This document shows, one piece after another, positions 1 to 8,065 of a DNA stretch of 19,209 bases. The stretch's first letter is position 1, and every line of letters starts with the position of its first letter. Source of the stretch: Microcaldota archaeon (GTDB taxonomy: Archaea; Micrarchaeota; Micrarchaeia; Micrarchaeales; CABMGC01); NCBI GenBank assembly GCA_030040335.1, contig JASHTX010000044.1, positions 1 to 19,209 of the forward strand. Direction: 5' to 3'. A program made the translations under genes and the position numbers. The notes beneath the pieces are model-generated. The model worked only from the letters and a program-made list of their open reading frames with translations. It was not told the origin of the DNA and did not search any database.

Positions 1-2064
1 ACTGAAGTGCGACTGGCAAAGATCGCAGATGAGATGCTAGCAGACCTTGACAAGGAGACGGTCAACTTCCTCCCCAATTTCGACAACACCGAAAAAGAGC
101 CAGAAATACTGCCCGCAATGCTTCCCAACCTGCTGGTAAACGGTGCATCGGGGATAGCAGTGGGAGTCGCCACCAGCATTCCACCTCACAACCTGGCAGA
201 AGTCTGCGACGCGGTGCTTTATGCGATAGAGCACAAGGAGGCGACAGTAGGCGAAGTGCTCGAAATCATCAAAGGACCAGATTTCCCAACGGGCGGCATA
301 GCCATAATGAGCCAAAACGCCACGGCCGGATATACGTACGGTCGCGGGCAGCTCACCGTAAGAGGCAGAGTCGTGATCGATGAGAAAAGCGGCAGGATTA
401 CCATAACCGAGATCCCCTACAATGTGAACAAGGCCCTTCTGGTTGAGAACATAGCGAACCTTGCAAGGGAAAAGAGGATAGTGGGGATACGCGACCTCAG
501 GGACGAGAGCGACAGAAAGGGGATAAGCATAGTGATAGACCTCACCAGGGACGCGAACCCCGAGCAGATAGTTAACCAGCTCTACAAACACACGCAGCTC
601 GAAACCACGTTTCCACTGATCAACCTAGCCGTTACCGGCAAGGTGCTCAAGAACTTCAGCATACTCCAACTGCTCAACACGTTCATCAATTACAGGAGGG
701 AGATCGTCTCCAAGAGGAGCGAATTCGAACTGAAAGTCGCAAAAGAGAGGCTGCACATAGTCTCCGGTCTACAGATTGCAGTTTCGCAGATAGACGCAGT
801 AATCAAGGCGATAAAAGAGAGCAAAGACCTGGGCGATGCTAGGGCAAACCTCATGACAAACTTCTCGCTTTCTGACAAACAGGCAAACGCAATACTCGAT
901 ATGCGACTTAGCAAACTTACCCGCATCGAAGATACCTCGCTGAATAAGGAGGCCGAAGAGCTGAACGAGAGGATAAAATACTACACCGATGTTCTTGCAA
1001 ACCCCGACAAGATTGACAACATAATAAAGGACGAAACAAAAGAGCTGAAGAAAAAATACGGCAGGGAGAGGCGGACGGAGATAATCCACATGGAGCAGGA
1101 GGTCGAGATTCAGGACGAGGATCTCATAAGCAACGAGGAAGTCAGCGTGATATTGACGAGCTCAGGCTACGTAAAGAGAATGAACGTCGCAAGCTACAAA
1201 GAGCAGGACCGAGGTGGCAAGGGCATAATCGCGATGAACCTAAAAGAAGGCGACTTCATCAAGCATATGATAACCGCAAGAAACAAGGATTTCATAATCT
1301 GTGTGTCAGACCAGGGGAGAATATACTGGCTGAAGGCATACAACATACCGGAAGGCAGCAGGTATTCTGAGGGTAGGGCCATTGCAAACCTGCTCAACAT
1401 CCAGAATGAGAAGATAGTCACACTGTTCAACATCAAAGACTTTGCAAAATCGAAGATCGCGTTCCTTACGCAGAAGGGGCTGGTGAAGAAAACAAGTGCC
1501 GAGCTCTTTTCAAGACCCAGAACCACAGGAGTCAGGGCCATATCCCTTAACGAAGGCGATAACATAGCCGATGCAATAGTTTACACAAACGAGGCGTACC
1601 TCATAGTTGCAACAAAGAACGGGAAGTCGATTAGGTTTGAGGAGGGTGATGCCAGGGCCATGGGGAGGTCTGCTGCTGGTGTAAGAGGCATAAAACTATA
1701 CGAAAGCGATGCGGCAAAAGCCCTTATAGCTGCTAATGAAGGAGGCAGCCTGCTCTCAGTATCGGAGAAAGGCTACGGGAAGATAACTGAGATAAGCGAG
1801 TACAGGGCGCAGGGCAGGGGAGGCAGCGGGGTCCTCAATCTTAAGGTGAACGACAAGACCGGCCCCGTCTCAAAGGTCCTTTTTGTAAACAATGAGACGA
1901 AGCTGCTTATCATAAACTCTCTGGGAGTGAGCATCATGATCCCCATAGCGTCGATCAGGGTGACTGGAAGGGCGGCAAGCGGCGTAAGGCTTATGAAGCT
2001 CGAGCCTGGGGCAAAGATAATAGATGCTAAGCTGATGGAGAACGGATCCGATGCCAATAACTAA
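1..2064 (+). CDS. gyrA: DNA gyrase subunit A (5' partial)
   Basis: This is the C-terminal five-sixths of the A subunit of bacterial-type DNA gyrase, the type IIA topoisomerase that cuts and rejoins DNA and, with GyrB, adds negative supercoils. The reading frame is open to the left edge. The first visible codons read T-E-V-R-L-A-K-I-A, the sequence that directly follows the catalytic tyrosine in GyrA, so that Tyr codon should lie just outside the window. The rest of the breakage-reunion domain, the coiled coil and the six-bladed C-terminal beta-pinwheel are present. The GyrA box Q-D-R-G-G-K-G at bases 1204-1224 points to true gyrase rather than ParC, and the E. coli-specific insertion in the tower region is absent. 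The GTG at base 7 is an internal valine codon, not a start. The 3' end overlaps the next gene by 14 bases. Gyrase in archaea is regarded as acquired from bacteria; gyrB may lie upstream, unseen here. Confidence 0.97.
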   Translation, partial: TEVRLAKIADEMLADLDKETVNFLPNFDNTEKEPEILPAMLPNLLVNGASGIAVGVATSIPPHNLAEVCDAVLYAIEHKEATVGEVLEIIKGPDFPTGGIAIMSQNATAGYTYGRGQLTVRGRVVIDEKSGRITITEIPYNVNKALLVENIANLAREKRIVGIRDLRDESDRKGISIVIDLTRDANPEQIVNQLYKHTQLETTFPLINLAVTGKVLKNFSILQLLNTFINYRREIVSKRSEFELKVAKERLHIVSGLQIAVSQIDAVIKAIKESKDLGDARANLMTNFSLSDKQANAILDMRLSKLTRIEDTSLNKEAEELNERIKYYTDVLANPDKIDNIIKDETKELKKKYGRERRTEIIHMEQEVEIQDEDLISNEEVSVILTSSGYVKRMNVASYKEQDRGGKGIIAMNLKEGDFIKHMITARNKDFIICVSDQGRIYWLKAYNIPEGSRYSEGRAIANLLNIQNEKIVTLFNIKDFAKSKIAFLTQKGLVKKTSAELFSRPRTTGVRAISLNEGDNIADAIVYTNEAYLIVATKNGKSIRFEEGDARAMGRSAAGVRGIKLYESDAAKALIAANEGGSLLSVSEKGYGKITEISEYRAQGRGGSGVLNLKVNDKTGPVSKVLFVNNETKLLIINSLGVSIMIPIASIRVTGRAASGVRLMKLEPGAKIIDAKLMENGSDANN

Positions 2065-2623
2065 GGCATTTCTAATACACGGCAGGGACGCCACGCCTAA
2101 TGACCACTGGTTTCCTTGGCTGAAAAAGGAGCTCGAAGACCTAAAAATCAACGTTTTTGCGCCGCAGTTCCCTATAGGCGAAAAGCACAGCCTCAGCAGC
2201 TGGATGTCTGAATTCCAGAAATGGGGCAACGCCATCGATGAGGATGCGATAATGGTCGGCCACAGCATAGCAGGTGCGTTTATCCTAAACTTTCTCGAAC
2301 GAAGCGAGAACACCCTTGCTGCTGCTTTTCTTGTAGCTCCTTTCATAGGCAAACTGAACCTTCCCCGCTACGATCCGTTAAACAAGTCCTTTGCAGAGCG
2401 CGAATTCAACTGGAACAAGATAAGGGGCCACTGCAAGGAGTTCTTCATCTACAGCTCTGACAATGATCCGTATGTGCCTCTTGAGAAGGGCGAGTACCTC
2501 AGCGCCAAGCTTAATGCCAAATTCAAAATAATCCGCGATGCCGGGCACTTCAATACAAAATCAGGCTATACAAAATTCGATTTGCTGCTCGCTGATATCA
2601 AAAAACTGGTAGCGCATCAATAG
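2051..2623 (+). CDS. RBBP9/YdeN-family alpha/beta serine hydrolase
   Basis: This is a small 190-residue alpha/beta hydrolase of the RBBP9/YdeN type, probably a cytoplasmic serine hydrolase of unknown substrate. The N-terminus has the family strand followed by H-G (residues 10-11), then W20 and the P-Q-F-P segment. The nucleophile elbow is G-H-S-I-A-G with Ser72; the usual G-x-S-x-G has Ala in the last position. Asp139 in S-S-D-N-D-P and His166 in A-G-H-F complete a plausible catalytic triad with the spacing seen in human RBBP9 (S75, D138, H165). The ATG at 2051 lies inside the gyrA 3' end in another frame, so the gene is probably translated from the gyrA transcript by coupling. It converges on the helicase gene with a gap of only 20 bases. 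Family assignment is firm; the substrate is unknown. Confidence 0.9.
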   Translation: MPITKAFLIHGRDATPNDHWFPWLKKELEDLKINVFAPQFPIGEKHSLSSWMSEFQKWGNAIDEDAIMVGHSIAGAFILNFLERSENTLAAAFLVAPFIGKLNLPRYDPLNKSFAEREFNWNKIRGHCKEFFIYSSDNDPYVPLEKGEYLSAKLNAKFKIIRDAGHFNTKSGYTKFDLLLADIKKLVAHQ

Positions 2624-2643
2624 CCCAGTGTCAACCAAGGCGC

Positions 2644-5415
2644 TTATTTCCAGTACTTCTTGGTCCTGACAAACGTTTTCTGCGCTTCTATAAGATCCAT
2701 GATGAACCTTTTGTAGTCCTTTCTCAGGAGTTTGAGTGCTCTTGCCGCTGTTGCGATCCCAACTCCGTATACAGATAACGCGGCCACAGCCCTGCTCCCA
2801 TAGGCTTCCACAAGGCTCGCTTCCCTTATTGCGTCCCTGTACTTTCTCCCCTGCAACTCAGTCAATTGTCTACCGGCGATCTTTTTCTTTATCACGTTTG
2901 CTTCATCATCGCCATAGATCGCAACCATCGGGCTCCTGCAATTCGGGCAAACGATTTTCTCATCTTTTTCCACATTTATGTCCTTTGAAAATTCCATTCC
3001 GCAGTAGGTACAGAGTAGCTCTGCCTTTTTCTCGTTTATTTTCTGCTCAAACTCCCTTATCGCGGCTTCGTCAGGCAGAGTAGGAAGCAGCAACTCCCTA
3101 TAATAGTATGATGCCTTTAGCAATTCGTTGGCCAGAGGGGATGCAACCCCCTGGAAAACCTTAACCTCTGTTTTCCCCTTCCTCAAGGACTCGAGGAACT
3201 CAGAAACACTCTCAAGATCCAGGTAATTCTTCTTCAGGTCGCGTATCGTTTCCTCAGCAATCGGCGACTCTTTATAGAAACTTACCAGTCTATCAGCATT
3301 GTTCTTTGTAACAGTCGCCTTCTTGTCAACTATGCCGAAAAGTTTGCAAATCTGCACAAACTTATACCTGAAAAGGTCTGTATTCGCCAGGAAACCATCA
3401 ACTCTTATAATCGCGTCGGCGCTGTAGTTTTTTATGCCATTTAAAATGCTTTTCACTTCAGGGCGCCTGCGGACGCCACCGAAATCAATTATCAGCGCGT
3501 ACGGAGTTGTTCTCACTCCGATTCTGCCTCCGGAAATCCGTGAGCCTTCATGCGCAAGAAGTTTTGCCAATAACTCGTTTGCAAGTTTACCGAGGCCAGT
3601 ATGGGCTATGGCATAACCATCTAGTTCCTCTATTGCCACTATCGAGTTTCCAGGGCTGAAGTATCTCTTTTGCGACTCTATGAAGTCATTGGTTCCTGCA
3701 GCCGTACTCTTTTCCACCGAAGCTCCTCCTTCAGTAATTCCTTTCTTTATCAGCTCAAAGACACCCTCGGCAGTTTCTCTTGAAACAGGTATATCCTCCC
3801 CTTCCCAGTCCGGCACGGCCGCCTCTATTTCCACGCCAGGCTCGACAAACACGGTGTCTTTCTCAATGCTGATTACTTTCCATGGCAGCCCTTTTGTTAT
3901 AAAAGTCACTCCTTCTTCCAGATAATTGGACACAAATCCCTCATCAAGTGTCGAAATCACCCTATTGACAGCAGCGTTTTTCACATAAAACCTTTTAGTG
4001 TCAGGAATCACGCTTATATTCGAGAAGAAGTAAGATCTTGATCTGAATCCGATACCCACGAATCCATCAGCGCTTCTTACCAGCCTTTCCTGAGCTAGGA
4101 ACTCGACCATCCTGTCAAACAATGGTCTCTCCAGATCGGTATACGGAGAAGACCTCTTTATTATCCTGTAAATGTCATCAGCTTTCGCCTTCCTGTATTC
4201 CAGTGCGATTGCACAGATCTGATTTGCAAGAACATCCAAAGCCCCACGTTCCAGTTCAGCCTTTTCTATCCGTCCTGCCTTCATCTGGTTTATGATGGCC
4301 AGCGACTCGAGTACTTCTATGTGATTCGCAACTATTACCTTGCCGTATGAAACTTCCTTTTCCCTGTGCCCGCCCCTGCCGACTCTCTGTATCAGCCTGA
4401 TTACCTGCCTCGGAGAACCATACTGGATGACAAGATTTACTGCGCCAATATCAATCCCAAGCTCCAGGGAACTGGTGGCTATGATGCTCTTTATTTTTCC
4501 CTCCTTAAACTCATTCTCAGTTTTTATCCTCTCATCCTTGTCAAGCGAACTGTGGTGGACACCTATCCCTCCAAAACTTTCATTTTTGTTCATGTAAATC
4601 AGTTTGCTGCCCAGGGATTCTACAACCTGCCTGGTGTTGGCGAATATCAAGGTCGAGTTTGACGCCTTCACAAGCTCCGCAACTTTCTCCAGTCTTGCAA
4701 GCGTCTCTGCATCGAGGTTGAATTTTTCCCTGAATTCCCTGTTTTGGAATCTGGGAGAAGTAGGCATCACTATCTCAGCGCTGATCTCCTTCGTGCCCCT
4801 CACTTCTATCATCCTGCATTGCCTCTCTCCGCACAAGAATCTCCTCGCCTCGTCCCCATTCCCCAGTGTGGCGCTTATGCCAACTCTTTGGTACTCGCCC
4901 GCAAGTTCAACGACTCTTTCAAGTGCAACAGCCAGCTGTGCACCTCTCTTATTCGAATACAGCTCGTGCAGTTCATCGATAACAATGACTTTCACGTTAG
5001 CAAGAGCACCTCTAAGCCTTGCTGAAAGAAAGAGGTTCTGCAGGGTTTCCGGAGTGGTTATCAGAACCTGGGGGGGATTTGCAGCCTGCAATTGTCTTTC
5101 CTTGGTCGGCGTGTCTCCGTGTCTGACCGAGATGCTTATTCCTAGATCGCCTGCCAGCGTCTGCAGTCTTTTAATCAGATCCCTGTTCAACGCCCTGAGC
5201 GGCGTTATGTAAACTACAGAGATTCCTTCCTTACTTCCTCCTTTAAGCAGCCTGTTGAAGATTGGCAGTATCGCCGCTTCGGTTTTCCCGCTGCCGGTGG
5301 GCGCCGAGATGACACAGTTGCCTCCTTTTTCTATCGTTTCGAATGAAGCTTGTTGTACCCCTGTGAAGGCCCCGAATCTTTTCAGGAAGATATCGTAAGG
5401 ATTCTGCATCATCAT
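2644..5415 (-). CDS. Lhr-family ATP-dependent helicase with C-terminal zinc ribbon
   Basis: This is a superfamily 2 helicase of the archaeal Lhr type, 923 residues, acting on DNA or RNA-DNA structures in repair or RNA metabolism. Visible motifs are Walker A A-P-T-G-S-G-K-T-E (residues 38-46), T-P-L-R-A-L-N motif Ia (71-77), D-E-L-H motif II (147-150), S-A-T motif III (181-183) and Q-R-V-G-R motif VI (343-347), followed by the winged-helix and Lhr-core region. Near residues 800-830 a C-x2-C-x17-C-x2-C pattern (bases 2938-3012) forms a zinc ribbon, beyond the minimal Lhr core. The start is one of three consecutive ATG codons; the first overlaps the TGA of the upstream surface-protein gene (ATGA), so translation is coupled. 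It is the last gene of a three-gene operon. Which of the archaeal classes (aLhr1, aLhr2 or another) it belongs to cannot be settled by eye. Confidence 0.93.
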   Translation of the reverse strand: MMMQNPYDIFLKRFGAFTGVQQASFETIEKGGNCVISAPTGSGKTEAAILPIFNRLLKGGSKEGISVVYITPLRALNRDLIKRLQTLAGDLGISISVRHGDTPTKERQLQAANPPQVLITTPETLQNLFLSARLRGALANVKVIVIDELHELYSNKRGAQLAVALERVVELAGEYQRVGISATLGNGDEARRFLCGERQCRMIEVRGTKEISAEIVMPTSPRFQNREFREKFNLDAETLARLEKVAELVKASNSTLIFANTRQVVESLGSKLIYMNKNESFGGIGVHHSSLDKDERIKTENEFKEGKIKSIIATSSLELGIDIGAVNLVIQYGSPRQVIRLIQRVGRGGHREKEVSYGKVIVANHIEVLESLAIINQMKAGRIEKAELERGALDVLANQICAIALEYRKAKADDIYRIIKRSSPYTDLERPLFDRMVEFLAQERLVRSADGFVGIGFRSRSYFFSNISVIPDTKRFYVKNAAVNRVISTLDEGFVSNYLEEGVTFITKGLPWKVISIEKDTVFVEPGVEIEAAVPDWEGEDIPVSRETAEGVFELIKKGITEGGASVEKSTAAGTNDFIESQKRYFSPGNSIVAIEELDGYAIAHTGLGKLANELLAKLLAHEGSRISGGRIGVRTTPYALIIDFGGVRRRPEVKSILNGIKNYSADAIIRVDGFLANTDLFRYKFVQICKLFGIVDKKATVTKNNADRLVSFYKESPIAEETIRDLKKNYLDLESVSEFLESLRKGKTEVKVFQGVASPLANELLKASYYYRELLLPTLPDEAAIREFEQKINEKKAELLCTYCGMEFSKDINVEKDEKIVCPNCRSPMVAIYGDDEANVIKKKIAGRQLTELQGRKYRDAIREASLVEAYGSRAVAALSVYGVGIATAARALKLLRKDYKRFIMDLIEAQKTFVRTKKYWK
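2938..3012 (-). other. Predicted zinc ribbon (CX2CX17CX2C) in the Lhr-type helicase
   Basis: Two CxxC pairs (C-T-Y-C and C-P-N-C) separated by 17 residues lie in the C-terminal part of the helicase. The spacing is typical of a structural zinc ribbon, likely used for nucleic-acid or partner binding. Zinc binding is inferred from the pattern. Confidence 0.75.
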
Positions 5416-7112
5416 CCAAATGGTATCGACGCGTTTCCGATGAGAGTATACGTCGAGTTTGTAACAGTGTAATTCAGCCTGAGGTTGAGGCGCAACCCTA
5501 TTGGAACACCTGTGATCTTACCGACAATGCTGTAGCAACCAGTCTGTAAGGTGTTCGATTCGCCGCTTGCAAGGCTTATGTTGAGTGGCATCTGCAGAGT
5601 CGTCAGCGCGTCGCTATAGCAAGATATGCTGTTGAGCTGCACGCTCTTGCTCATGTTATCCTCTAGTTTGAAGCCCACGGTGCCATTCACAAAAGTCAGG
5701 TTGCTGCACGAGAACGAGTCATTGAAACTGCACGTATTTACAAAACCATAAGCAAACGGTACGGAAGCGCCAGAAATATTAAAGGTCTTCAAGATCGCCA
5801 CAGCAACAGGTACCTGGTCGATTGCATGGCTGGTATTTACGAACGAAAAGGCGGATATGTTGTATGAGTTGACAAAAGCAGTTGTCCTTATGAGTGACAC
5901 GTTGCCTATCTTCCCAGAAGTTGGGAATATGAATGTACTGCAGTAGTTTGTGCCACTTACATTTGTTGGCACCCCGAAACATGTGTTGCTCTCAGGCACC
6001 AGCGAGTTGTTCCAGACACCTGCATAAACAAAAGACAATGGCGTGATATTCGCTGCAAGCAATACCCCTGAGTAGAGCTCCTTGGTTGGAGGGCATGCTG
6101 TCGTGCCGTTCGAGCACGAACTAGAATTTTGATATATCTGGTAACCACTATACAGCCCGATGTCAGACAGGCTCTGGAGCAGGGTCGAGTTTGGATGCAG
6201 CGCGCCGACAGTTGCTGGCGGCGTAGCGACCGTCTGCGCGGTTGAATTGAGAGCAGAAACACAGGTTTCATTGCCTACGACCGCCAACGCCTTCAACCAA
6301 CCTCCTGAATAGACGCTGCAGAAAGTGGTATAGTTCCCGAACTCTATGAAGGTTGTATTTCCTGCATTTGTCACTGTCTGTACCGGTTTGATTCCGGCCA
6401 AAGCCGATGTCGAGAGTGCGAAAATGTCAGGTGCAAGGTACCCTCTTATCCATATGGAGTACATCTTCAGACCGTCGCTATAGCTCGCTTTTGCAATCGA
6501 CACGTTCTTTATGTAATCAATTGTCACATTGAAGATTGGAGAAAGGAAACCGTTCAACTGCGTATTGTCGGTCAGATTAAACAGCTTAAATCCATACTCC
6601 CCTGCCACCACCGACGAAACCGCATATCCGGGGCTGTTCATCTCTGCATACTCAAGGGATGTTATGTTTGCTGCAGGCAGAAGCGAGTATGCGCTTGCGT
6701 TCTGAGGCTCAACCACATCAAGCACCACGCTTACCTGAGAGCGGGCTCTGTCTGCTATGTCGTACAGCTTGCCAGGGTCTGCAACAAAACTAAGGTTGTA
6801 GTTACCTGCAGCCGAGGGGGAGTAGTTGTATACTATCTCGGTTTCCTTGCCAGCTGGCAGGATTATTTTGTAAAGCGTTGTTACGTTTCCGTTAATCAGA
6901 ACGCCTATGCTCATATTATCTATAGGTGTATCCCCGTTGTTCAATACGCTCACCCCGAGCACAACTTTCTGATATGGGAAGAGCTGCTGAGTCTCCGAAG
7001 CATTGGTGCTGAGCACCAGGCTTATCGTCGGCTGGTAAAAGAGCCTGACGTACAGCGCAACCGACAGGATAACAAGTATGATTACGATCCACGCGTATAT
7101 CTCTTTCTTCAT
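5412..7112 (-). CDS. Membrane-anchored, sequon-rich surface protein with CARDB-like domain
   Basis: I do not recognise a named family for the whole 566-residue protein. Residues 6-25 form one hydrophobic helix after M-K-K-E, a signal anchor, with no further clear membrane segment, so most of the chain should lie outside the cell. Residues about 45-132 look like a CARDB-type beta-sandwich: N-N-G-D in an early strand, a L-P-A-G turn, a Y-S-P-S-A-A-G-N-Y strand and the typical A-D-P near its end. The rest is rich in Ser, Thr and Asn with about 30 N-x-S/T sequons and scattered cysteines, consistent with a heavily N-glycosylated, possibly disulfide-bonded ectodomain. Its ATG overlaps the TGA of the winged-helix gene upstream, and its own TGA overlaps the helicase ATG, so it is the middle gene of a coupled operon. 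It could be a pseudopilus or S-layer-associated component, but nothing here proves that. Confidence 0.8.
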   Translation of the reverse strand: MKKEIYAWIVIILVILSVALYVRLFYQPTISLVLSTNASETQQLFPYQKVVLGVSVLNNGDTPIDNMSIGVLINGNVTTLYKIILPAGKETEIVYNYSPSAAGNYNLSFVADPGKLYDIADRARSQVSVVLDVVEPQNASAYSLLPAANITSLEYAEMNSPGYAVSSVVAGEYGFKLFNLTDNTQLNGFLSPIFNVTIDYIKNVSIAKASYSDGLKMYSIWIRGYLAPDIFALSTSALAGIKPVQTVTNAGNTTFIEFGNYTTFCSVYSGGWLKALAVVGNETCVSALNSTAQTVATPPATVGALHPNSTLLQSLSDIGLYSGYQIYQNSSSCSNGTTACPPTKELYSGVLLAANITPLSFVYAGVWNNSLVPESNTCFGVPTNVSGTNYCSTFIFPTSGKIGNVSLIRTTAFVNSYNISAFSFVNTSHAIDQVPVAVAILKTFNISGASVPFAYGFVNTCSFNDSFSCSNLTFVNGTVGFKLEDNMSKSVQLNSISCYSDALTTLQMPLNISLASGESNTLQTGCYSIVGKITGVPIGLRLNLRLNYTVTNSTYTLIGNASIPFG

Positions 7113-7591
7113 TGTGGCGCACCTACCGCGCTCTTGTTCTTGAGCTCTTTTATGGCGTCGCTGACCTTGCTTGCAATCTCCTTGTAGTCGTTCTCATAAA
7201 GGCCCATGGCCCATGTCTGAGCGTCGTACATGTCCCCGACTTTCGGCCGCTTCAGGTAAAACTTCCCTTCTGAGTTTTCAACAAGTCCCATGTTCTTCAT
7301 CCTTAGCAGATGATATCTCAGTGTTTTCTCGTTTATCGTTTCCCAGTTCTTGTTGATATATTCCATCAGGTCGTTCACGCTCGGATCCGTTCGTCTGACA
7401 AACTGGAAGTTTATCAGCGCGTCAAGCACCGCAACAGAGCTGAGCCTTGATTCGCCTGGGTTCAGCACTCCAAGAGAGAGCGCCAGCCATCTGACTATCG
7501 AGCGCCTGGTTTCCAGCACCTCTTTCGTGAGCCTCATGTTCCTCAGCGTCAGCTCTTTGTCTATCAGCTCAGATTCGCTTAGCTCCGGCAT
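7109..7591 (-). CDS. Winged-helix DNA-binding protein, likely operon regulator
   Basis: This 160-residue soluble protein has a long helical N-terminus (residues 1-35), a helical segment with the motif L-S-L-G-V-L-N-P-G-E-S-R (about 38-49), and a winged-helix-like stretch in which E-K-T-L-R-Y-H-L-L-R-M (about 88-98) is a good recognition helix followed by a short wing that ends in F-Y-L-K-R-P. A C-terminal amphipathic helix follows. It is most likely a transcription factor. It is the first gene of the operon with the surface protein and the Lhr helicase, linked to the former by an ATGA overlap, and is transcribed divergently from prefoldin beta across 78 bases. Such a position fits autoregulation, which is inference. 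I do not know a named ortholog. Confidence 0.75.
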   Translation of the reverse strand: MPELSESELIDKELTLRNMRLTKEVLETRRSIVRWLALSLGVLNPGESRLSSVAVLDALINFQFVRRTDPSVNDLMEYINKNWETINEKTLRYHLLRMKNMGLVENSEGKFYLKRPKVGDMYDAQTWAMGLYENDYKEIASKVSDAIKELKNKSAVGAPQ

Positions 7592-7610
7592 TCTCTCAGC
7601 ACATAAATAC

Positions 7611-7620
7611 TAATTATTAT
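7611..7620 (-). promoter_or_regulatory. TATA-like box of the winged-helix/surface protein/helicase operon
   Basis: On the minus strand the AT-only stretch ATAATAATTA is centred about 25 bases before the ATG at 7591, the distance expected for a leaderless archaeal transcript. A second AT-rich patch, TATTTATG, lies nearer the start but too close for the standard spacing. Confidence 0.5.
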
Positions 7621-7638
7621 GTTTTTATTTGGCATATG

Positions 7639-7646
7639 TTTATATG
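7639..7646 (+). promoter_or_regulatory. TATA box of the prefoldin beta/DHH operon
   Basis: TTTATATG is centred about 27 bases before the ATG at 7670, so transcription should begin at or next to the start codon (leaderless mRNA). No Shine-Dalgarno-like sequence precedes the ATG, in keeping with this. Confidence 0.65.
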
Positions 7647-7669
7647 ATTGACTTGTTCTCATTTCAGAG

Positions 7670-8059
7670 ATGAAGCCTATGGCAGCCCAAGCAAACGAAG
7701 CACAAGATGCTGAAAAATTGGTAAGAGACTACCAGATGATACAGGAACAGCTGCGCGCCGCGACCATCCAGCTGGACCAGCTCCAAGCACAGAAGGCGGA
7801 ACTGGCAAGGGCGAAGGATGAAATAACCGCTGCGAGCGGCAAAGTGTACATAACTGTTGGCGGAGTGATAGTTGAGACCACCAAGGACAAAGCACTGAGC
7901 GACATAAAGGAGAAGACGGAACTGACAGAGGTGAGGATAACGTCTTTCACCAAGCAGTACAACGAGTTCAAGAGCAAAGAGAAGCAGCTCGGTGACAAGA
8001 TAACACAGATGTACAAGCAGAGCCAGGGGCAGGGTGCAGATCAGAACGGGCTCGGTTGA
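7670..8059 (+). CDS. pfdB: Prefoldin beta subunit
   Basis: This is the beta subunit of archaeal prefoldin (GimC), a hexameric alpha2-beta4 chaperone with coiled-coil tentacles that captures unfolded proteins and hands them to the thermosome. The protein has 129 residues, close to the usual length of about 120. An N-terminal coiled-coil helix (about residues 10-45, with Q-M-I-Q-E-Q-L and Q-L-D-Q-L-Q-A-Q), the beta-hairpin region with V-Y-I-T-V-G-G-V-I-V-E-T (about 60-72) and a C-terminal helix (about 75-118) match the family in order. The tail is Gln/Gly-rich. A TATA box at leaderless spacing supports the ATG at 7670. Six bases after the stop the DHH phosphoesterase gene begins, so the two are probably cotranscribed; prefoldin beta next to a DHH protein is a recurring archaeal arrangement as far as I recall. 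Confidence 0.93.
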   Translation: MKPMAAQANEAQDAEKLVRDYQMIQEQLRAATIQLDQLQAQKAELARAKDEITAASGKVYITVGGVIVETTKDKALSDIKEKTELTEVRITSFTKQYNEFKSKEKQLGDKITQMYKQSQGQGADQNGLG

Positions 8060-8065
8060 TGTGCG

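Noticed and set aside
37..591. 184-residue open frame on the - strand
   Set aside because: It is antisense to conserved gyrA sequence and is Tyr/His/Val-rich in the way of mirror frames.
4604..5212. 202-residue open frame on the + strand
   Set aside because: It is antisense to the helicase motor domains, with no promoter and Ser/Leu-rich shadow composition.
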